Part shown: one piece after another, positions 51,774-64,000 of the stretch
How the letters are laid out: each line of letters opens with the position of its first letter
How positions within the stretch are numbered: the first letter of the stretch is position 1
Made by a program: the position numbers and the translations under genes
Notes under the pieces: generated by a model
Databases searched by the model: none
What the model was told of the DNA's origin: nothing
What the model saw: only the letters and a program-made list of their open reading frames with translations
Assembly (NCBI GenBank): GCA_963971285.1
Contig: OZ020248.1
Location: 24,844,764 to 24,908,763, forward strand
Source of the DNA: Astropecten irregularis
Lineage: Eukaryota; Echinodermata; Asteroidea; Paxillosida; Astropectinidae
Direction of reading: 5' to 3'
DNA length: 64,000 bases

Positions 51774-53787
51774 TTCAGCTAGATATTCTCTCTAGCTCCG
51801 ACAGGTACGCCCATGCTGTATGGTGCAACGGAGACCTGTTTCTTGGGTCCACCCAGCTCTTTGATTTTCCGAGCACAAAATATGTTTCGCTCCAACCACG
51901 TAGGCCTATGCTTCTTAAACGGCAAATCATCTGTAAGCACGAATTAATACTAACTACGCAGTGCAGTACTATCAACTACTTACAAGCATCATCGCCCATC
52001 ACTATATGCATAATTATGGTTCTTGGTGGATTACCGCACAAATATATTATTACAATATTTTTGCTGAGCAAAATTTGTCTTCTTTGTTAAAAAGCCCCAG
52101 TATGTTTCTAGAATATACGGGGAGAAGTAAAAGATATATCACACAATGATGTGTGACCATAAGACGCTGGCCTCGTCGTTTTCTTCATGAACCTGGCCAT
52201 TGTTTTACATGCTGGAAAAGTTGTATGCATTTTGAGGAGACATTACTGTGGCCCAGACGACATACTGTACAATCTATTGGAAAACACAAAGGCCGATAGC
52301 ACAATAAATTAGGAGCAATACGTTACTTACCATAGCGTATGGAGGGACGATATTCTCGTGTCTTTGGCCAAAACTTCAAAAGCAGTTGAAGAAGGCTGAA
52401 GTTATTGGAGTCCTTGCAAGATCAATCATTCTTAGATCGCTGTGGAAATATGGATGCTCGAACATGTCGAAGAGAGTTGTCACTTATACTCAACTTAGTG
52501 AAGAAGATCATGCTTTTCTGATTCGTGACCGTGTCCCCCGACGTTCCACGTTGCTTTGTCCCTATCCATAATGTGTTTATATCTGCTGCTTTGAGACGAG
52601 TTTCTCGAAAGTTCACAACGATGCAGTTTCTCCACCTGAGACGTGGCGGCCATCTTGGATCAGTCCTTGGACGTATCACCCGATGAGGGCGGTGTTCAAT
52701 CCAACTTTGAATTTTCCCTGCAGCTGCACCACGCAGTAGAACTAATTGATCTCATGAAACATAATTTGGTGTGGTTTGAACTCAACGTTCCCATAAATGA
52801 GCAGGCTCTGGTCATTTGTAAATAATTAGACCAACCTCTTTGAGCCCCGCCTACTTTGTTACTAACCAATCACAGCCGTCGACCTGTGTGCGCGCGCGTA
52901 TGAAGCGCGCCGCTGGAGCGTGGGGTGGGGCACATAAACACAGAACTTAATTTTTATGATGGGGCACAGGAGAAGAACTCGTAAAACATGTTCGTTGTGT
53001 ACGTGTGTCGTGGGAGAGGGGTTAAACAAATTGGTTTATCATACCATAAGTGGGACTTTTGTGTTTTGATGGTTTCGTTTTGATTTTAAATGATGTTCCT
53101 ATACAAAAGGAATTTGATGTAAATAGAAATATCTGCGATCAGTTTTCCATATTGATAATTATGAATAATGGCATTAATAATCGCTCATGTATATAGCATA
53201 CAAGTTGCGCCAAACTTGTATAATGATAAGTGTTAAAACGGGACTTTGAATGTTGGTTCTTTTATGCCTAAAAGGTATTTGTAAATATTAAAAAACCCAG
53301 TTGAGATTTCCCCCCGTTTGTTTCAAATAGGTTTACCTTACTTGACATTTACAAGAATCAACCAAGAAACAATGCATGGAGTCTATTGGTTTTTAGGAGT
53401 AACTTAAGAAGACTGACGAACTTTAGAGGTATGTCATAACATACGCAAAAGGATGCACAAAGGCAGTCATTGCACGTCACTTTCAAATGTTCCGGTTAAA
53501 ATTCTATACGCTCTTTTTTTTCTCACGAATAGGTTTGAATTATGTTTACATCTGTCACACATTGCACAATTTGCGAAATATACAGTAAAACTTTTTAAAA
53601 GTATGGAAACAATAATTGCCGATAACTTGGGCACATTCGGGGTGAAAACGCGTCGCCATTTCTTTATCTTATTACATGAACGTATAGGATGGTGGATGAA
53701 ATGTATTGTATAGCAAATTAAAATGTACACTTTTGAGTTCGACTCATTAAATAGTTTTTAACCAATTGTCATCCTAGCGTAATTTAA
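51774..53787 (+). other. SLC10-like 3' UTR and flank
   Basis: AATAAA at 52303-52308 is the likeliest poly(A) signal (3' UTR about 540 bp). Further on, 52640-52930 groups a GGCGGCCATCTTGGAT word (YY1-like on the minus strand), GCCCCGCCTAC, AACCAATCAC (CCAAT box) and GTGCGCGCGCG. This may be a promoter, but no adjoining gene was found. Confidence 0.4.
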
Positions 53788-54004
53788 AGGTAGTGTCATA
53801 CTTTGGTTTTTGTCAAAGAAGTACAGATTCATGGTACAGATTCAAAAAGATTTTCGGTTTAACAAATTTCTGGATAAATACACAATTTCATGTGGAAATA
53901 TTTTAACGGTCGGTTTCTACTAGCATCATCTTCATACCTTGAAAGTTATACGTAAATCTGTGAACATTTCTGTTTTGGTCTTTTACCAAAGTATGATACT
54001 ACCT
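53788..54004. mobile_element. TTAA-flanked MITE, family B, internally deleted
   Basis: TTAA at 53784-53787 and 54005-54008; ends AGGTAGTGTCATACTTTGGT and the inverse. Only 217 bp against about 358 for the intact copy, the missing part being the middle. Confidence 0.8.
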
Positions 54005-57000
54005 TTAATCGTTGAGCTGTGTATAATTTAAAAAAATAAAACTTAAAAGTACTTATGAAACGAAATGTTTTCGCCGTGATTTCATAAAAGTTTGACATTA
54101 TAACTCATTCAGCCCATGTAAGTTGTAACTGCATGTGGTACAATGTCCAATTATGAATACCAAAAAGCACAACGGTAAACTTTTTTTGCGATTCACAAGC
54201 TCTACAAAGTAAAGAAATAACAATCAGTAATATTTTTGGTACCTTGCCCCGTGTATAAAAGTTAAATTTAAGGTTATGCTATGAAAGTCCATACGATAAT
54301 AAGTATCTTTTGCCCTATACTCTCGGAAAAACACCACGGGAACCATCAAGTGGTTTAATAACGTTCTTTCTGTTCGGACCTTGAACGTAAACTATATTTT
54401 GATATTATTTTGACACAAATGATCTGATCCCATCTGCTCAGAGGGACAAGTATTTGTTATCATAGATTATTTTGTTCCAGTTTTGCTAAAGCAAACATTG
54501 GCCAATATGACCTACAGTGATTTCATGGGGTTGTTATAGTTTAGGCTGTCTTTGTGTGGATGTTAGATCATAAAAGGGATAAGGCATTATTGGAAAGATC
54601 GAAAACACAAACTGATATCACAAATATTTATAAAATTTGCTGTAAAAAAGGATGATGGTAAACAAAATTCAGTTAAAATTTCTTTTACACGAAATGCTAC
54701 AGTACTTTTCATTAGATTAGCCTTTGAGAAAGATCCTGCTAGGATCGAAACGCATCAGGCCCAACTAACTCTAAGCATTTTATATAATTCAGGTAATTTT
54801 GGCTGATGAGCAGTTTGCAGCAGTTTAATACTTGTCCGAAAATAATATAGGCCCATATATATATAATCTAGGCTTATTATTTTTGTCCCTAAAAATATAT
54901 TTTTTTAAATCATTAAGAGGCAAGTTCTTTTACATAGAAAACGACAGCAAGGTAGCCGGGAAAATTTACTGGATGCCCCATGTGCTAGTAGTAGTATGAA
55001 GCATCTAAATGCAGATGTAATGATCGTGTTGAACTGTGGAAATGTATTCCATGGGGAAAAGGGGAAACAAGTAGACCATGCAGAAACAGAAATAAGTACA
55101 AGAAGACACAATTTCTTTTCTGCGAATATCAGTGACTGTTAATATCCTCAACGGGGAACAAACAGCCCTCCATTTGCACAAGATACGAATATATTAAACA
55201 AAAACAAAAAAACAAAAACCAAAACAAATTTGGCAGTCAGAGATGCATTTTAAAAACCCTTCGCACCGCTGAATGCACTTCAACATCTTCTAAATACGAC
55301 CATGTTTGAATGGAGTGTCTCATCAGGCTGTGGCAAGGTACAATAGACGGATACCAAGTAGGTTATCTCATTCTATGAGACTACAGCGGGTTTGGGTACC
55401 AACCAATCCCTCCAGGACAAGCCATTTCAATTGGGGCTTTGTGGCTAGGGCTTGTTTATAGTGACTGGTACCACACGTTCTATGTTATAATTCAATATGA
55501 ATAGTCGGACAGGCACCCGTCTATACAGTGCCAGCCTGGTGACACTTCAATCAGACTTGTTCAGTTCCAGACTTGGAAGAAGACTGAGCGATAATAATCA
55601 ACACACTATTTCTGTAATTGCCTCATCGACGAAGTATTAGCATTGACAGAATTAATACTTGTAACAAGAGAGATGATAATTGGAGTACATTTAGACCGAT
55701 CGTCAGAATACAATATCAATCCAACAACCATCACTCTTTGTAGTGGCCCAAACTATATGCTGGACTTCCTTATAAAAATTGAGAGGGGAAAATTTCAGTG
55801 ATAAATTGATCATAATTTATATGCAAAAATTGCCAGTTGGGCTTTCAAGCGTGACAAGGCGTCAAAAATCGAACAATGGTTGACTTCACAGCAGTCAAAT
55901 TATGTTCATAGATTTCACAGATTTCACAGTCACCCTTGAAAGCCCACTGAAACTGTGGGTAAGCCTCGTGAACTATCAATGTATCATTTCTAATCTATTT
56001 CCCCACCAAAAGAGATGGAAACAATCATGGAGTAAGTCTGCTTTGGTACACAGGCCGTAAACATTAGTTAGAATTCAAGCATACGGATCGCGTTGGCTGA
56101 AAAAAATAGGCCTGGTTTTGTTTGATGATCAACACTCGTTTCCCGACTTTTCATAGTGAAACTGCAAATTCCAATCCACATTATCATCAAAGAAACTCGT
56201 GAAATTTTTATATGTTCAAGTGGTTTGAAGAATCATCCATTTTACACACGAAAGTAGTGACAGGCACTGCACCGTTACGGCCTCGCGTAATTTTCAGCAA
56301 AACCAAACAAAATACCCAAACGTTTTTAGAATCAAACTGAATTTTATCCTTTCCATCCTGAAATGCACAATGTCTCAAGCGATTTCCATCCATGTTCCGT
56401 GCAATAGAAACACTAGATACCGGGGAAAAAGAACTCCTCAAACAAAGCTCAGAGAAAGTTTGGCTTCCACTTCAATGAAGTGATAAGGGAGATTTGAGTT
56501 GTTCCGATTTTTTAGGCACTTAAACAACAAATCACAATTAATTGGCATGTTATTTTGTATTTCCCTGCAAAAAAATCTCGATTTTTTTTTCATCATGCTG
56601 TTTTGGAAATTCTATAGCCACCAAAAGCCTCATTGGCTAGACCGTAGGTATTCCCTCCGGTCTAGAAGTGTATGTCCCCGTTGTTTTCCCCAAGGACGGC
56701 AGTTAAGGAATGTGTTTAGACTATGGGTTCAAAAAGTCTACGATTAACAGATTTGTGGAACATTAATAACCTCCATTTTGGGTAGGTTCGCGTATTTAAG
56801 GAGCTAGAAGCACTTTCCTAAAAAACGTGTTGAAGTTTGACAAGTTTGTTCCCTGAATTCCAGAAAACGTCGGCTGGGACATGTTCACAAAATGTCATCG
56901 TAAGAAAACGTCTTTCGGTAGTTGTTTCAGGGATTTCGCAGCCAAGTAAAAACAAATTCCAATGAAGCCAAATAGAACATTTGAAAACAAAATAGCGTAA

Positions 57001-58792
57001 CAATATACCAATGTACCAACAGAATTTCCAAAATATGATGTATGGGTCACTACATTAAGACCACCAAAAACATTGGTCCGTACAGAAATAGTAAAAAACA
57101 ACATAATATTGTGGATCACAAATTATCCGAGTGCTGCAATCATTCAAAAGGAAAACAAGTACGGTCGGGAGGGGAAGGGGGTGTCATCGGGGATGAAAAG
57201 TTAAGTGGGAGACAACTGTTACATGTGAACCTCATTGGCTCGATTGATTACATTCACAATTAAAAGAATATTTTAAAAAGAAAACTCTCCCTGGAGAATT
57301 ATACCATTAGTACAACAAAGTTCCGACCACTGTAACTTATACAGTGTAATCTTGGAAGAGTCGAACCCCATTTGCATTTTACTAAAAACAAACCCCAAAA
57401 TCTTTGGACATTAAGTAGTTTTTATCATGTGATTTTAAAATCTTCCTTAAAGTGTTGCATTGAAACAGCACCGAGTCCCTTGATTTCTCGGCGCGTGGGG
57501 GAGCTGTGATATGACAAGTCTAGTAGTTGGACTATGATGGGATTCGAACCAGCGACGTCCCATCTACATGTATACGTGCATGAACAGCAAAGTGACTGAT
57601 GAGTGCCGGAGGTTGAATAACAGAGAATAATCGGCAAGAGAAGAACATTTTCTTCCAAAAGGGGACGACAGCTGCATTCAAATCACAATTTAACGATACA
57701 AAACCTCTTCTTTTTCCCCTTTCTTGTCCATATTTTTTGTTGGGGTGGGGGGGGGGACTAATCCAATCTCATTCATGATATCCTAACACAAGGAGTACCA
57801 ACATTGCGTTCAGTAAATATACTGTTAACTACAGCCGCATCTTAAAGAAGGCTTCCTAGAATGTTGAAGAACGGTCCAAATTTGGCAAAGCTGCTCAACA
57901 CACAAAACAAATCAAGCATCGTCAAAATTTTGACGCTTACCGAAAAAAGGTTACACGAGCTACAAGCAGAATGAGACACGCAATTTGGTCTGCCGTGGAA
58001 TTTGGCCTCGTCAACTGCATGTCGCCCAGATAAAAAATTAATTGGCAATTTACCCACAGTGCGCACATCAATAGGTCAGCTGCAAGTCAAGTGCGCCAAA
58101 AAAGTCTATCTACCTTAAAACTAAAATAAGGGGTCGTGACTGGATAGGTGGAAAAATCCTCCATCAGGGTTATGGGGTATTAACGCCGCAGATCAGACCT
58201 TTAAACTTATTCAAAACAAAACAAAATGGAAACTTTTCCTTCCAGCTATTCACGGCTAAACAACGTGGAATCAAAACAAATAAGTTTTAAAGTCTAAAAT
58301 CAGGTTCAATTTTGTTCACCTACTTTTGCATAAAAAATACATAGCACCATTCAACTGTCTTTTTTTTTATAAGAGCCAACTGCGGTTCAGAACATATCCA
58401 TTAAGAAAGAGAAACAAAACAACAAAATGTCTGCAAATGTTAAGACAGATAAGTCGTTTTGAATTGTTAAGTAGGTCGCAAGAGCCGGGCTATAACGAAG
58501 AAAATAATGTTCAATGAGCCACTACTCACTTGCCACAAAATAACTTAATTGATTGCTGTCTTTTAAGGCCAAATGGGATTGACAACGGGTCTCAGGGTCC
58601 ACCTGTTTGAATCAGAGTTGAAACAGTGGATCACTGGAAAAGAATAGTCACTTAAACTTTCACTGCCGTATAGCACATCCAAAAAATATTCCAAAGCACA
58701 AAAGAAACCTTAATAGCACAAAAATTGCTTAAAACAAAGAGTCCTGGCTGGGTCTCGAATTCACCAAACTCATGGTAAGTTACTGTCAACAA
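54005..58792. other. intergenic, mostly unassigned
   Basis: No gene recognised. 54730-54780 has the GATCCTGCTAGGATC repeat seen at 1841. 55836-55955 is a small foldback (GGGCTTTCAAGCGTGAC / GTCACCCTTGAAAGCCC). 57535-57560 has a minus-strand B-box-like GGTTCGAATCCCATC, a possible SINE scrap. G run at 57741-57758. Confidence 0.45.
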
Positions 58793-59030
58793 GCCTGGAA
58801 ATAAATGGAGGCCATGCCCCCTTCAAATGTTTCCATATAGACATTATGATTTTCCAATGGAAGTGCCCCTTGCAGTGGAAAATTGGCCTTGCCCTCACCA
58901 AACCTTATTTCCAGCCCTGTGTCAATCATAGGACTTATGATGCATTGCAGCCTTACGTAGGATACGATGGGTTATCCTCTGTAACTCTAGTTATGATTGA
59001 TCGTAGGGCTTTGTGAAATCAACCCCTGCT
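58793..59030. repeat. two short dispersed elements
   Basis: 58793-58917 is bounded by GCCTGGAAATAAA and its near-inverse TTATTTCCAGCCC, a small foldback. 58925-59030 (GACTTATGATGCATTGCAGC ... GATCGTAGGGCTT) matches 40440-40560. Confidence 0.55.
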
Positions 59031-61123
59031 TGTAACTATAAGTGTGTTGCCTGTCAAAATTCTACCTGTACCTGTACATTGCTTGGGACTGATAATACTG
59101 AGAGCCTTTTCCTAATCACAGCTCAGGATTTGCATTAAGGCTCCCTGTGTCTCCATACTGCAAAACAGCTGAAGACCAAGGTACTGGATTTTGTACACTG
59201 AAGATGAAGCTCCATATTCTTGCTCAAAAACAGGGTAATCTACTTCAAACCCCAAGCTAAAAGCCAAAGGTTATGGATGAATTTTACTTCAACATGAATG
59301 AATACAAGGCCCAATAGAAGATCAAACTCGAGGCATGGTATTGAAATCAAGAGCCCAAGATATTGGGCTTCGTGTCAAAATGGCTAGGAATTATGGATGG
59401 AAAACTGTTTCTTTTTCGCTAAGCATGGCATTTTCATGCTTAGTACACTTCAACCCTTAGTAGCTCAATGAATTTGGCTTTTGGTTTTGTGAATGTTTTT
59501 CCCCCACCCTTTTTAAATTTTCTTTAGGAAAACTGAGGAATTAACTTTAGTGCATATTTCAATACTTAACAACTTTCCCAAAAATAATTTCAGAGCGTGC
59601 GTTAAAAAAAAAAAAATTACAATTTAACATTCGACAAGTAGATGCTTAAATGAAAGTTCCCCTGACTTTGTATGGAAAGCATTATTTTTTTTATCATAAA
59701 AAGTATTTAACAAGACAAAAAAAATACTATACAGACTATACACAAATTGTTTGACAAATAGGGCAAAAAATATTATCAACAATATTTTACATACAATAGA
59801 AATATTCCGTTAAAAGATAACATCACTTGGGAACTTCCGACTGAAAAAAAAAAAATTGAATGCAAAAAAAACAAAAAACCCACACGAAATAAAATGAAAG
59901 AATACTGATTCAATTATGAATGATTGCAGCACTAAGAAACCAATTTCCCCAAAAAAATTTAAAATGATGATAACGATGAAATAATGTGTGTAATTTCATG
60001 GCAGATTGACACTGACGAAGAATCATCATCATTTATAATGTCGGCTGTTTCGTTTTTTTGTTTGTGTTCGTTTGTTTGTTTTCCCCTAAACCACACACAA
60101 AACTTGACGGCAGTTTGACGATCTGTCAATACGAACCTAAGAATTCCCAAGTATGCCAATAGATGTCTAAGGCAGCAGCATTATGCAAATATTCCCCGAT
60201 ACATGAACAGGAAGCTTGGTCCCGGTGAACACATTTTTCCACAGGCCTTGGAAGTCCAATGAAGCCGTGTGGCTCAAAATGATCCCATAATTATAGAGTT
60301 TGTGTCCCTAAGCCTTGCAATATCAAATTGACAAGACCAACTTAAAAGGCTTTGTGTATATTATGCCACATGCATGGGACACTGTAATATGCCATACGCA
60401 TGCAGTATAATCCAAAACAGTACCTATGCTGTAATAAGTATCAATGGCATCTTTGTGTCTGTAACCGTACACATATTTTGGCGCTTCAGGTGTAACACTA
60501 CCGATATGACCTATGACCTTTAGCCCCTGAAACAAAAGTGGTGTCAACAAACGAGGGCGCTATCAGTTCTCAGTGTTTCAAACAATGCTTTGTCTCCATG
60601 TGACAATCAGAAGGCAATATGAACAAAAAAAACTATGGTCAAGTATCACTGAAAATGTCAACGTTTCTTTTCCGTTCTCAACCCAAAGGAGTGCTTTTTT
60701 TTCTCAGCAAACAATAATTCACCTGCCATGATCGACAACGGTTGATAATTCTTATCCTCAAAAGTTTTCTTCTTTTTCCTCTTTCGGTTTTTTTTTTTCT
60801 TCGTTTATATTTTTGTTTTCTTACAACGGTTCATCGGGCAAAAAACACCTCCTGCTTTTTTAAAACTTTTTTATTTTTACGTTTTTGTTTTCTTAGAAAA
60901 AAAAAACTTTTTTGTTTTTTAATTATTTCTCTGTAAAATTATGCCAAGATAAAATGTACCTACATTCGGAGATCTGATCGCTTTTACTGTACATAAATCA
61001 CATCGCAGCCGAGTGGCCATCACGTTGTCTTGGGGGCGTGTTCATCCTGGATAGAGAGAGGAAGTGGAGTAGGAGTAGGGAGGAGGGACTTCGAGGGACG
61101 AGTGGACTCGCTGTCTTGGTCTG
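59031..61123. other. intergenic and probable CNOT3 3' UTR
   Basis: AT-rich with several A and T runs. TTTATT at 60870-60875 is AATAAA on the minus strand, about 250 bp past the CNOT3 stop, a plausible poly(A) signal. Nothing else recognised. Confidence 0.4.

Positions 61124-64000
<2,877 letters not shown>

Overview
This is animal genomic DNA: genes are split by GT-AG introns, introns and spacers are full of small non-autonomous transposons, tRNA-derived SINE fragments and satellites, and the proteins match deuterostome families. The SINE and terminal-repeat element repertoire together with frequent TACATGTA-type runs suggests an echinoderm, perhaps a sea star; that is inference, since no organism-diagnostic sequence is present. 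Four protein-coding loci can be assembled with consistent splice sites and phases.

Layout. (1) 1-11585, plus strand: the 3' part of an ATF7IP/MCAF-like gene (ten exons, at least 2,021 codons, 5' end outside the window), ending in the diagnostic ATF7IP fibronectin-III domain. One exon carries a sixteen-copy 33-bp coding repeat and another a poly-glutamine tract. (2) 13.9-21 kb: a satellite field between two convergent genes, made of a 177-197 bp satellite with a self-complementary core, a C-rich 12/18-bp minisatellite and a 35-bp minisatellite. (3) 34289-21621, minus strand: a complete ten-exon PLBD1-like phospholipase B-like gene (542 aa). (4) 34.3-38.6 kb: divergent spacer containing a hAT element with a perfect 8-bp target duplication and a three-unit repeat with four TGACGTCA sites. 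(5) 38622-51773, plus strand: a complete seven-exon SLC10 sodium/bile-acid-type transporter (675 aa) with signal peptide, ectodomain and a PDZ-ligand-like C-terminus. (6) 51.8-61.1 kb: gene-poor spacer. (7) 61124 to the window end, minus strand: the 3' end of CNOT3 (CCR4-NOT subunit), open at its 5' side.

The genes do not form one pathway: ATF7IP is a nuclear heterochromatin cofactor, PLBD1 a lysosomal/secreted hydrolase, the SLC10 protein a membrane transporter and CNOT3 an mRNA-decay subunit. The arrangement ATF7IP(+) then PLBD1(-), tail to tail, is the same as I recall on human chromosome 12p13, so this looks like old conserved microsynteny into whose junction a satellite field has grown. 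Many repeats show clean insertion signatures (TTAA, 8-bp and longer duplications), including one element inside a LINE tail and two elements abutting at a shared TTAA.
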